Positions 26,112-33,675 of a stretch of 64,000 bases of DNA are shown piece by piece; positions within the stretch are counted from its first letter, which is position 1; the number at the start of each line of letters is the position of its first letter. The notes under the pieces were generated by a model, which saw nothing but the letters and a program-made list of their open reading frames with translations, was not told the DNA's origin and did no database searches. Position numbers and translations under genes: made by a program. This DNA is from Streptomyces sp. NBC_01264. GTDB lineage: Bacteria > Actinomycetota > Actinomycetes > Streptomycetales > Streptomycetaceae. The DNA is taken from NCBI RefSeq assembly GCF_026340675.1, contig NZ_JAPEOX010000001.1, positions 5,456,001-5,520,000 on the forward strand, in the 5' to 3' direction.

Positions 26112-26885
26112 ATGACCGACTACCCCCGCAGCTGGCGCATCAACGCCCGCGCCGGGACCACCGTCCCAGCACCCCCCACCGGCCGCGACTGGTACCGCAT
26201 CCGCAACGCCACCAGCAGCACCGCGGAGATCCTCGTGTACGACGAGGTCGGCTACTACGGAGTGACCGCCAAGGACTTCACCGCGGCCCTCGCAGACGTC
26301 ACCGCCTCGAGCATCAACGTCCGCCTCAACTCCCCGGGCGGCGACGTCCATGACGGACTGGCCATCTACCAGGCCCTGTTGCGACACCCCGCCAACGTCA
26401 CGACGTACATCGACGGCATCGCGGCCTCCATCGCCTCGGTCATTGCGATGGCCGGTGATCGGCGGGTGATCGGGCGGAATGCCAGTTTCATGATTCACGA
26501 GGCCTCGGCACTTTGCTTGGGTCAGGCCAAGGACATGAAGGAGATGGCCGACCTCCTCGAGCGGATGTCCACCAATATCGCGGACATCTACAACCACCGG
26601 ACGGGCCGCGGCAGCGTCGCTGACTGGCGCCGCCTGATGAAGGCCGAGTCCTGGTACACGGGCGCCGAGGCCGTGAAGGCCGGCCTGGCCACCGAGGTCG
26701 ACGACGGCAGCAGCAAGACCGAGGACGCGTGGGCCACCTTCGCCGCGAACCTCAAGGGCAGCCTGGCCGAGCAGACCGAATGGGCCCGCCTGACAGCCCA
26801 CCTGTCCACCAGCCGCGGCCGTGACCAGGTCGCCCAGTACACCGAGCTCGAGCGGATGACCGCACACCTCTGGAGGAACCAGTGA
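26112..26885 (+). CDS. ClpP-like (S14) phage protease
   Basis: A 257-residue serine protease of the ClpP fold. After a 35-residue lead, INVRLNSPGGDVHDGLAIYQAL is the oxyanion/strand region. Catalytic Ser106 lies in GIAASIASVIAMAGD and His129 in FMIHEASAL. The last 60 residues extend beyond the ClpP core. In phages such proteins mature procapsids by cutting scaffold or capsid N-termini. Here no portal, capsid or scaffold gene is adjacent. ATG at 26112; first of five closely packed co-oriented genes. Confidence 0.9.
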   Translation: MTDYPRSWRINARAGTTVPAPPTGRDWYRIRNATSSTAEILVYDEVGYYGVTAKDFTAALADVTASSINVRLNSPGGDVHDGLAIYQALLRHPANVTTYIDGIAASIASVIAMAGDRRVIGRNASFMIHEASALCLGQAKDMKEMADLLERMSTNIADIYNHRTGRGSVADWRRLMKAESWYTGAEAVKAGLATEVDDGSSKTEDAWATFAANLKGSLAEQTEWARLTAHLSTSRGRDQVAQYTELERMTAHLWRNQ

Positions 26886-27274
26886 CCACCCTCAACCTCA
26901 CCGGCTACCCCGCGGAGACCGGCTACTGGATCGAGGTGTCCCAGCCTCGCCTCGACCTGCCCCGCGACCTGATGGAGTTCTTCGGTCGGACCGGCCAGTG
27001 GCTGCAGTCGCCGCCCGGGCGGGTCGTGACTGAGCAGCTGTGGCCCGCCCTCGGCGGTGGCATCGCTGACGCGGGCTGGACGCCTCCCTCGCCGACGGTC
27101 TCCATCAACCTGACCGGTCTCACCCGGCCGGAGAAGGCCACCCTGGCCCGTCACCTCGACGAGTTCGCCCGGTCCTACTCGAGCACAGGCATGATCCGCG
27201 CCCTGGTTGCCGCGATCGTCGCCGAGGACGAGGCCGCTCGGACCGACCCGCACGCGCCCGGCCTGCTCGGCTGA
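26882..27274 (+). CDS. Unknown protein coupled to the ClpP-like protease
   Basis: A 130-residue protein that starts with GTGA, overlapping the protease stop, after GGAGG. It has a mixed alpha/beta look (SPTVSINLTGLTRPEKATLARHLDEFARSY) and no recognised motif. Strict coupling to the protease suggests joint action or stoichiometric expression. Confidence 0.7.
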   Translation: MTTLNLTGYPAETGYWIEVSQPRLDLPRDLMEFFGRTGQWLQSPPGRVVTEQLWPALGGGIADAGWTPPSPTVSINLTGLTRPEKATLARHLDEFARSYSSTGMIRALVAAIVAEDEAARTDPHAPGLLG

Positions 27275-27303
27275 CCCACACCCCTGACCCTTAGGAGACA
27301 CCC

Positions 27304-28191
27304 ATGGCAACCCAGCAGGACATCGCGCGCGTGGCCATCGATCTCGAGGAGGCTGAGGCCACCGTCGAGAAGCTGCGCCGGAAGAGGTTCATCAGCATCG
27401 AGGCCGGCGCCAGCTACTCCGCTGCGAAGGGCCGTATCGAGCTGGCCCAGCAGGAGCTCGACCGCCTGAACGCCGAGTGGGAGGCGGAGCAGGAAGCGCT
27501 CGCCAACCGGCCCAGCGTTGAGAAGTCCGTCGCGAAGGACATCGACGCCGCGCAGAAGCAGCTCGAGGCGTCCCGCAAGCGACTCACGGAAGCGGCCACG
27601 AGGGCCCAGCAGGCCCTCGTTGAGGTCGCGGCTGCATCAGACGACCACAACGCGCTCATAGCCCAGCAGAGCGCCGCGCTGGCTGTCCGCGGCTTGCGTC
27701 TCGAGGACAACCACGACCATCAGACCGGTGGCGGGCCGAAGGGTGCGAGGGTCCGCGGGGCCTGGTGGGTGCCGGTCGAAACCCCGGCGCTCCTTGTCTG
27801 GGTCATGCACCGCGCCGCGGCGGCAGCTCTGCCCGGCCGGCACCAGCTCGTCGGGTCCCTCAAGTACGCCCACGGGCGATACGAGTTCGAGAGGAAGGCA
27901 GCACATTTGCTCGCCGGGGTGCCGGCTCTGTCGCCGCTTCCCGTCGTGCCCATGCTTCGCCCCGACGCGGTCGACCTGAGGGTCCCGGCGTACATCAAAT
28001 CGCGGCAGCTGGCCGAGGAGCAGATCCGGCGGCGGCTGCAGGGCCACACGAAGCCGGTGATGGGGGACGACGGCGTGCTCTACCCCGAGCCGTGCGAAGC
28101 GTCTGCTGCCGTGAAAGCAGAGGTCGAGCAGGAGCTGAAGACGCTCCGCGACAACATCAAGTCCGGTCGCATCGTTGCGAAGTACCCGTGA
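27304..28191 (+). CDS. Coiled-coil protein of unknown function
   Basis: A 295-residue protein. Residues 1-115 are a long charged coiled coil (DLEEAEATVEKLRRKRF then QQELDRLNAEWEAEQEAL). A globular middle (GARVRGAWWVPVETPALLVWV) and a helical C-terminus (RQLAEEQIRRRLQGH then VKAEVEQELKTLRDNI) follow. ATG at 27304 with AGGAGA upstream. No family recognised. It lies between a protease and a tape-measure-like gene, so a structural or chaperone role in particle assembly is possible. Confidence 0.7.
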   Translation: MATQQDIARVAIDLEEAEATVEKLRRKRFISIEAGASYSAAKGRIELAQQELDRLNAEWEAEQEALANRPSVEKSVAKDIDAAQKQLEASRKRLTEAATRAQQALVEVAAASDDHNALIAQQSAALAVRGLRLEDNHDHQTGGGPKGARVRGAWWVPVETPALLVWVMHRAAAAALPGRHQLVGSLKYAHGRYEFERKAAHLLAGVPALSPLPVVPMLRPDAVDLRVPAYIKSRQLAEEQIRRRLQGHTKPVMGDDGVLYPEPCEASAAVKAEVEQELKTLRDNIKSGRIVAKYP

Positions 28192-28520
28192 GCGCCGACG
28201 AGCCCACGTACAGCGTGGTCCGCATGGCGGCGGGTGACGGGAAGGGCCTGCCCGTACTGCTGCTGTGCGTCACCGATGACGACGTGGCCGCGGCCCGCGA
28301 GCAGGTACGGGCCGGGAATCTTGACCACCTCGCGGTCATCATGATCGTCGTGTCGTTCTTGCACAGCCTCGGCGTGGACCCTGCTGCCCATGACTGGAGC
28401 AGCGCCGAGTACATCGGGCTCCTCGAGATGCTGGGCATGCCGCCCTTCGAGTGGTCGCCGCTCGACGACACCGAGCTGACCCGCCTCCTCGCCGAGGCGG
28501 TGAGCTCACATGGCCAATGA
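28188..28520 (+). CDS. Unknown protein immediately before the tape-measure-like gene
   Basis: A 110-residue acidic protein starting at GTG 28188, overlapping the previous stop (GTGA), and ending 11 bases inside the next gene. It contains LDHLAVIMIVVSFLHSLGVDP and ends with PFEWSPLDDTELTRLLAEAV. In siphophages this position is held by tail-assembly chaperones. I see no slippery sequence for the usual frameshift, so that role is only suggested by position. Confidence 0.65.
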   Translation: MSADEPTYSVVRMAAGDGKGLPVLLLCVTDDDVAAAREQVRAGNLDHLAVIMIVVSFLHSLGVDPAAHDWSSAEYIGLLEMLGMPPFEWSPLDDTELTRLLAEAVSSHGQ

Positions 28521-31461
28521 CATTGAGATCAACGTCAGGGTCGCGAACAACACACGGGCCGGCCTGTCCGCCATCCAGCGGTCCATGGATGGCCTGCGGC
28601 AGCACGCCCGGACAGCCGGCACATCCCTCACCGCGCTGGCCCCCCGTGCGACTGCTGCGGCGGCTGCCCTTGAGGTCCTCGCGCACGCGGCTGATGAGGC
28701 GGGTGACGCACTGCGAACCCTGCAGGGCCGGGCATCTCTGGCCGGCGTCGCACTGGCAGAGGTCCGGACGTCCAGCCAGGGAACATCGACGTCCCTCCGC
28801 AGCGTCTCGAGGAGCGCGGGGAGTGCCGACACCCAGATGGAAGCGCTCACCGGCCGGACGCGGGCGCTCCGAGACAACATGAACGAGCTGGACGGCACGT
28901 TCAGTCGGGCCGGGGCCAGCATGGGCACGCTCCGCGGCAACCTCGGAACCCTCAGCACGTCAGCCGGTGGGGCTGCAGACGGGCAGCAGAGGCTCATACA
29001 GGCCGCTGTCGCCCTGGGCCCGGCACTCATCCCCATCGCCGCCTCGATAGCGCCGGTAGCTGTGGGCCTGGGCGCCGCCGCGGTCGCGGCCGGAGCGTTC
29101 GGTGCCGCCTTGGCCCCTCAGCTGCTGGCCATGGGGAAGATCACCGAGGCACAGAAGGCGTACAGCGAATCCCTGGAAGAGAACGGCCGGTACGCCGCGG
29201 AGACTGCGCAGGCTGAGAACGAGTGGCTGAAACAGGTTCAGAAGGCGTCGCCTGAGGTGCGGAAGGCCGCTGCCTCGCTCAGCGTGATGAAGGACCAGTA
29301 CAAGGGCTGGACGGACAGCCTTGCTGGGGACACGCTGCCCGTCGCCACGAAGTCGTTCGCCGCGTTCGGCGCCCTCTTCCCGAAGATGACACCGCTTGTA
29401 CAGGGAGCCTCGGGCCAGCTCAGCCGGTTCGTGACGCTGGCGGCGGGCGGCATCCAGTCGCCGGCCTTCGACCGGTTCATGGACAGCTTCAGCACCTTCG
29501 CGACGGAGACGCTGGCGAAAGCGAACAGCGGCCTGGTCCGGTTCGCCACGAACCTGGACGCGGGGAAGATGTCCAGCGGCATCGCCGAGTTCATGCGCTA
29601 CGCGAAGGAGAACGGGCCGCTCGTCGCCGAGACGCTCGGCAACCTGGGTGAGGTGCTCGTCCGCATCGTCCGCGCGGCCGCGGACACGGGTGTCTCCGTC
29701 CTCTCGCTGGTCAACGCGTTCGCTGGCCTGGTCAACGCGATACCGACGGGCCTGCTGACGGCGCTGGTACAGACGGCCGTGGCCCTCAACGCGGTGAAGC
29801 TGGCGGCGGCAGGGTTCGCCGTGGTGGGGCCCGCCATGCTTGCCGCGGCCGGCGGGATCCGCACCTTCATCGCGTCCGCCCGGTTCGCTGGTCTGTCGAT
29901 GGCGATCTCCGGTGTGGCGGCCAGCCTGACCGCTCTCCAGAAGGCCTCGGTAGTTGTTGCGGTCATCGCAGGAATCGGCATGGCGATGAACTCGCTGGCG
30001 GAGAAGGCGCGGGGTGCGCCGCCGGACGTCGACAAGCTCACCCTCTCCCTGAAGGAGCTGGGCGCGACCGGAAAGTTCACGGGTGAGCTGAAGAAGTCGT
30101 TCGGTGACATGGATGGGCTGGTCCAGAAGATGGGGCAGCTGCAGGAGGCGACGAAGAAGGCTGGCGACGCGGGCAAGGGTGCGTTCGGATTCAAGATCCC
30201 CGTCCTCGACGACATCGGCAATTGGCTGGGCACGAAGTCGGTTGAGATGGCCAAGGGAGAGGAGTCGGCCCGTGCCCTGGGGGACGCATTCAAGGGCATC
30301 GACGCAGCCCTGGCTAATGTAGTGAAGAGCGGCAACGCCGACCTCGCCGCCGCCGCCTTCGATGGGATTGCAGAGTCCGCGGCGAAGGATGGGCGCTCGC
30401 TGCAAGAGGTCAAGGACCTGATGCCGTCTTACGGCGAGGCTCTGGCCAACGTGGCAGCGGAGCAGGAGATCACAGCCCGGTCCATGGGCCTCTTCGGAGA
30501 GCAGGCCGTTGCCGTGCAGGCCAAGCTGGACCTTCAGAAGCAGTCCGCTGATGGGCTGCGGCAGTCCATCCAAGCCCTGAACGACGCCAACAGGTCTGCC
30601 CTCGACGGCATGATCGGATTCGAAGCTGCGATCGATGCGGCAGCGAAGGGGGCCGCCGAGAATGCCGGATCCCTCGACATGGTTAACGGTGTCCTCGACC
30701 TCAACGGGGAGAAGGCACGAACGGCCGCATCGCTGCTCTCGGCCTTGGCGGCGAAGACCGGCGAGGCAGCGCTGGCGGCCCGTGAGAACGGCGCGTCGTG
30801 GGAGACCGTGGGCGGTATCTACGAGCGCGCCCGTGAGCAGATGATTGCCAACGCTCGTGAGATGGGGCTGAACAAGGACCAGGCGAAGGCCCTGACGGAC
30901 CAGCTCCTGGCCGCGCCAGGTGAGATGACGTCTTATCTGAGGGGCGACATCAAAGACCTGGATGCGAAGCTGAAGGACGCGCGGGCCCGGCTGGCCGCAG
31001 CCCCGTCCTCCAAGCAAGTGGCGATCCGTGCGGAGATCTCAGACCTGCTTGCCAAGAAGAAGCAGGCGCAGGCGGCCCTAGACTCCCTCGACTCCAAGAC
31101 CGTGTATATCCGCACCATCTATCAAAACTTCACGTCTAACCACCCGGGCGGTCAGGCGCAGGCCCACGGCGGGATCATCGGCGCTGCGGGTGGTGGGCCG
31201 CGATCACGGATGACGCTTGTCGGTGAGCAGGGACCTGAGCTGGTGGACCTGGCTCCCGGGTCTCGGGTCCGCTCTAACCCTGACTCGAAGCGGATCGCCG
31301 CCGGCATGGCCGGCGGTGGGGGTGGCGGAGGCCCGATCCTGGTGCAGGTCATGCTCGACGGCCGGCAGCTCGCCCAAGTGTTGGTCGATCCGCTGCAGTA
31401 CGAGATCGGCACGCGAGGCGGCAACGTGCAGTCGGTACTTGGAAAGGGGACGGGTAGCTGA
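28510..31461 (+). CDS. Tape-measure-like phage protein
   Basis: A 983-residue protein beginning MANDIEINVRVANNTRAGLSAIQRSM, a common opening of siphophage tape measures. The first 170 residues and 640-860 are helical repeats; two Ala/Gly/Val hydrophobic stretches (near 170-210 and 395-500) match membrane-penetrating segments. Near the C-terminus, HGGIIGAAGGGPRSRMTLVGEQGPELVDLAPG is the Gly-rich HGG..GE.GPE motif seen in many tape measures. Length would predict a tail of roughly 150 nm by the usual residue-to-length rule. No other tail gene follows. Confidence 0.85.
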   Translation: MANDIEINVRVANNTRAGLSAIQRSMDGLRQHARTAGTSLTALAPRATAAAAALEVLAHAADEAGDALRTLQGRASLAGVALAEVRTSSQGTSTSLRSVSRSAGSADTQMEALTGRTRALRDNMNELDGTFSRAGASMGTLRGNLGTLSTSAGGAADGQQRLIQAAVALGPALIPIAASIAPVAVGLGAAAVAAGAFGAALAPQLLAMGKITEAQKAYSESLEENGRYAAETAQAENEWLKQVQKASPEVRKAAASLSVMKDQYKGWTDSLAGDTLPVATKSFAAFGALFPKMTPLVQGASGQLSRFVTLAAGGIQSPAFDRFMDSFSTFATETLAKANSGLVRFATNLDAGKMSSGIAEFMRYAKENGPLVAETLGNLGEVLVRIVRAAADTGVSVLSLVNAFAGLVNAIPTGLLTALVQTAVALNAVKLAAAGFAVVGPAMLAAAGGIRTFIASARFAGLSMAISGVAASLTALQKASVVVAVIAGIGMAMNSLAEKARGAPPDVDKLTLSLKELGATGKFTGELKKSFGDMDGLVQKMGQLQEATKKAGDAGKGAFGFKIPVLDDIGNWLGTKSVEMAKGEESARALGDAFKGIDAALANVVKSGNADLAAAAFDGIAESAAKDGRSLQEVKDLMPSYGEALANVAAEQEITARSMGLFGEQAVAVQAKLDLQKQSADGLRQSIQALNDANRSALDGMIGFEAAIDAAAKGAAENAGSLDMVNGVLDLNGEKARTAASLLSALAAKTGEAALAARENGASWETVGGIYERAREQMIANAREMGLNKDQAKALTDQLLAAPGEMTSYLRGDIKDLDAKLKDARARLAAAPSSKQVAIRAEISDLLAKKKQAQAALDSLDSKTVYIRTIYQNFTSNHPGGQAQAHGGIIGAAGGGPRSRMTLVGEQGPELVDLAPGSRVRSNPDSKRIAAGMAGGGGGGGPILVQVMLDGRQLAQVLVDPLQYEIGTRGGNVQSVLGKGTGS

Positions 31462-31621
31462 CACCTCTGACACCCGCTGACACCTCTGACACCCGCTGAC
31501 ACCCCGGAGGGTCGGGCGGCCCTTTTTCTTAAGGTGGGGTGGGGTGTCAGCCGCCCCTGACACCTGACTGACACCCCCGCTGACACCTGCTGACAGCAGC
31601 CCTGACACCCCGGCTGACACC
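31459..31621. repeat. Repeat block A: TGACACC/GGTGTCA, 11 copies
   Basis: TGACACC starts at 31459, 31468, 31478, 31487, 31497, 31558, 31569, 31581, 31603 and 31615; GGTGTCA at 31543. The first copy overlaps the tape-measure stop codon. GGGCGGC 31514-31520 and GCCGCCC 31550-31556 form an additional hairpin. The word equals the half-site of the palindromes at 35701 and 35728. Confidence 0.9.
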
Positions 31622-31631
31622 TGTCTATCGG

Positions 31632-31740
31632 CCGTCTAGACCCCGTCTTTTACCCGTCTATAGCCCGTCTAGGGATCTCTGGGCGCCGCTCGGTAGCCGG
31701 GCTATAGACGGGGTCTAGACGGGTCATAGACGGGCGACAA
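31632..31740. repeat. Repeat block B: CCGTCTA/TAGACGG
   Basis: CCGTCTA at 31632, 31654 and 31665; TAGACGG at 31705, 31716 and 31727; near copies CCGTCTT and AAGACGG. Nested inverted pairs: 31632-31644 with 31710-31722 (13 bp) and 31653-31664 with 31701-31712 (12 bp). Confidence 0.9.
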
Positions 31741-31767
31741 GACGGGGCATATGTTGCGGATCGGCGG

Positions 31768-31921
31768 CTGCTCAACTGCTGCTCACGACTGCTCCGTCGC
31801 AGGTCACAGCCGCTCAGGTTGCTGCTCAGGCCCTGCTCGTGGATCTTCTGAGCACCAGCTTGAGCAGCGGATTGAGCGGCTGTGACCTGCGACGGAGCAG
31901 AGCTGAGCAGCTCGTGAGCAG
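31768..31921. repeat. Repeat block C: CTGCTCA/TGAGCAG with a 28-bp perfect inverted repeat
   Basis: CTGCTCA at 31768, 31779 and 31822; TGAGCAG at 31861, 31904 and 31915. Arms 31789-31816 and 31873-31900 are perfectly complementary over 28 bases around a 56-base spacer that itself contains the inverted pair GCTGCTCA/TGAGCAGC. Confidence 0.92.
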
Positions 31922-31922
31922 T

Positions 31923-32095
31923 GGACAAACCTGCCGGAACTACCCCGGACGCTGTCCCGGTATGTCCCGGACATCCCCCCGGACAGAGGGCGGGCAGGTT
32001 GGACAGTGGCCGGGTGCTGTCCGGCCCGCATTCCGGGGCATATTAGGGCGCTGTCCGGCCCCTGTCCGGGGCCACACCGGGGCCACGCGTGGACA
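31923..32095. repeat. Repeat block D: TGTCC/GGACA
   Basis: TGTCC at 31953, 31963, 32018, 32052 and 32063; GGACA at 31923, 31969, 31981, 32001 and 32091. GCTGTCCGGCCC occurs twice (about 32016 and 32050). Confidence 0.75.
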
Positions 32096-32190
32096 CGCAG
32101 GTCAGAGCGCTGGCACACCCCAGGGTCACGGCCAGGGCCGTTGGAACATGGGGCGGTCCTACGCCTACAGGATGATCGCCTCTGCCGAGA

Positions 32191-32214
32191 CAGTGTCGCC
32201 AATTGGCGACACTG
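32191..32214. repeat. 24-bp perfect palindrome inside the ParB-like fragment
   Basis: Bases 32191-32214 read the same on both strands (half CAGTGTCGCCAA). A second palindrome, arms AGGCTTTCA 32338-32346 and TGAAAGCCT 32351-32359, lies downstream in the same frame. Confidence 0.9.
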
Positions 32215-32483
32215 GACTCCCTGTTCCGACCAACGAGGCACAGGCCCGCGAGCTCGCCCGAGTCCCCGAACCGCAGCGCGTCGATGTCTGGCGGGAGACC
32301 GTCGAGCGAACCGGTGGCCAGCCGACCGCGGCCGCCCAGGCTTTCAATTCTGAAAGCCTCCCTGCCCGCACTCAAGGTGCCGATGGCAAGAGCTACGCGG
32401 CAACGCGGAGCGCGGCCGAGCCAGACCTCCTCGCCGGCGATGACTGGCAGCAGCCTGCGGGCCCGGGCTTCGAGGCCGCCGTC

Positions 32484-32622
32484 ACCCGGCGCCTGCCCGG
32501 TATGCACCCGGCAGCACCCCGGCGGACACCCGGCAGGAACGCCCGGTGGCCCCGGACTTCGCCGGCCTCGCGCCGGGTCTATGCCGGGTCTACGCCGGGC
32601 TGTTGCCGGGTCTGCGCCGGGT
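32484..32622. repeat. Repeat block E: ACCCGGC/GCCGGGT
   Basis: ACCCGGC at 32484, 32506 and 32528; GCCGGGT at 32572, 32583, 32605 and 32616, with near copies between. All left copies face one way and all right copies the other, so the block is one large imperfect inverted repeat. Confidence 0.85.
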
Positions 32623-32624
32623 AC

Positions 32625-32719
32625 GTTCACTCGTTCGTTCACTCGGGGTAGACGTGAACGTCTTCCTCTACTACGCGCGCACGTGCGCGCAGGCGCGCGG
32701 CGGCGCGTTGGGGGTGAAC
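32625..32719. repeat. Repeat block F: GTTCACTCG/GTGAACG
   Basis: GTTCACTCG at 32625 and 32637, GTGAACG at 32654 and 32714. CGCGCAC/GTGCGCG words occur between them (32678-32700). Confidence 0.65.
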
Positions 32720-32762
32720 GGCTCACCCCGGACGGCTTGAGCCGAGCCGTTGAGCCATCGCC

Positions 32763-33063
32763 GTGGCGCCACAGACAGCCCGCCACGACAGAGGCAAAAG
32801 CGCCACGGGAAGGCGCCACGGCGGCACAGCAGGAGGCGCCACGAGAGCGCCACAGCAAAGCGCCACGGGCGGAACTTTGACTGCGACTGCGACTGCGACT
32901 GCGACTCTCACTCTGCCCTCCCCCACCCGAGCAGGGGGGATAGGGGGTGAGTCGCAGTCGCAGTCAAAGTAAGAGTGGAAGCTGTGGCGCCCCCATGGCG
33001 CTCTGCCATGGCGCCCCGCTTACCGTCCCCGGTAGGAGTCGGGGGCGGGCGACAGGGCGCCAC
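32763..33063. repeat. Repeat block G: GCGCCAC/GTGGCGC
   Basis: GCGCCAC at 32766, 32800, 32813, 32836, 32847, 32860 and 33057; GTGGCGC at 32763 and 32984. Block H is nested within it. Confidence 0.88.
32876..32968. repeat. Repeat block H: GACTGC hexamers forming a 19-bp inverted repeat
   Basis: TTTGACTGCGACTGCGACT at 32876-32894 is perfectly complementary to 32950-32968. The spacer holds two more hexamers and a CCCTCCCCC/GGGGGGATAGGGGG pairing. Confidence 0.9.
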
Positions 33064-33072
33064 AGTGGAGCG

Positions 33073-33534
33073 TCAGTTGGCGCCGATAATCGCGGCCAAC
33101 TGGTCGCGCATCAGCCGCAGGCGGGCCGTGTAGTCCGTCAGCTGGGCGATGAGGTCGTCGGTCTCCTCGACGCCCATGTCGACTGTGTTGTCCCAGCCGT
33201 CCAGGGACACGAAGATGACGGCCGCGTCCGGGGCCAGGCCGCCTTCCGTGGTGTGCACCATCAGCCGTGCCGTCAGCAGGGCCTGCACGTCGGGGAAGTC
33301 GCCGGACGGGGCCCGCATCGGGACGACGCAGATCGGTGCCGACTCGTGGAAGTCGTCGGACAGCCGGCGGTGGGTGCCGTTGGCCCAGTCAGCGGTGTGG
33401 TCTTCGGCGCACCAGTCCGGGCACTCAACTTGCAGGACCAGGCCGGGGACGGCACCGGGTCCCTGGTAGCGCCGCGGTCCGACGCGGACGGTCCGGTCGG
33501 TGTCGAGGCTGCCGGCGAGAAGCTGCGTGGACAT
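33073..33534 (-). CDS. Small protein with C-P-x-W-C...DH signature (DUF6907-like)
   Basis: A 153-residue protein. ECPDWCAEDHTADWANG is a cysteine/histidine signature seen in small actinobacterial proteins (DUF6907 type, from memory). A beta-rich middle (AVIFVSLDG) and a C-terminal helix (DDLIAQLTDYTARLRLMRDQL) follow. ATG at 33534 has AAGGAG nine bases upstream. It is the first of three proteins in this cluster with a related W-C-x(4)-H or C-x(4)-H motif. Possible metal binding. Role unknown. Confidence 0.7.
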   Translation of the reverse strand: MSTQLLAGSLDTDRTVRVGPRRYQGPGAVPGLVLQVECPDWCAEDHTADWANGTHRRLSDDFHESAPICVVPMRAPSGDFPDVQALLTARLMVHTTEGGLAPDAAVIFVSLDGWDNTVDMGVEETDDLIAQLTDYTARLRLMRDQLAAIIGAN

Positions 33535-33570
33535 CAGCGGTACTCCTTCAAGGGCTTGGGAGGCTTGGGC

Positions 33571-33640
33571 GTAAAGGGCTCCGAGGCCTTCTGAATATTG
33601 GGCTCGGAGCCCTACGGGGGATTGGGTCGGAGCCCTTTAC
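33571..33640. repeat. Repeat block I: GGGCTCCGA/TCGGAGCCC
   Basis: GTAAAGGGCTCCGA at 33571-33584 is perfectly complementary to 33627-33640. The palindrome GGGCTCGGAGCCC lies between, near 33600-33613. The block is upstream of the minus-strand gene at 33073-33534. Confidence 0.88.
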
Positions 33641-33675
33641 CCCCTAGGGCCGGGGCCGCTCCGCAGGGCCGGAAC

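Larger units (their letters stand above)
32148..32651 (+). pseudogene. Fragment of a ParB/HTH-like DNA-binding gene embedded in repeat blocks
   Basis: The plus-strand frame contains MGRSYAYRMIASAETVSPIGD, NEAQARELARV, VWRETVERTGGQPTAAA and GADGKSYAATR. This succession is familiar from actinobacterial phage/plasmid proteins with a ParB-like N-terminus and an HTH (RSYAYR) region. The expected N-terminal ParB part is absent: upstream, the frame is made of block D repeats and has no ribosome site. Downstream it runs into block E repeats. I read it as a truncated gene, though a short protein from ATG 32148 is possible. Confidence 0.55.

Noticed and set aside
28188..28520. A tail-chaperone -1 frameshift at the end of the 110-residue gene
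   Set aside because: I found no X-XXX-YYZ-type slippery run near the end, and the next frame opens directly as the tape-measure gene.
31459..32095. A CRISPR array in the repeat mosaic
   Set aside because: Words are 5-8 bases with irregular spacing and mixed orientation. There are no 25-35-base repeats with unique spacers and no cas genes.
31839..32147. An N-terminal extension of the ParB-like fragment up to 31839
   Set aside because: The frame there is made of block C and D repeats, contains no ParB motif and has no ribosome site.
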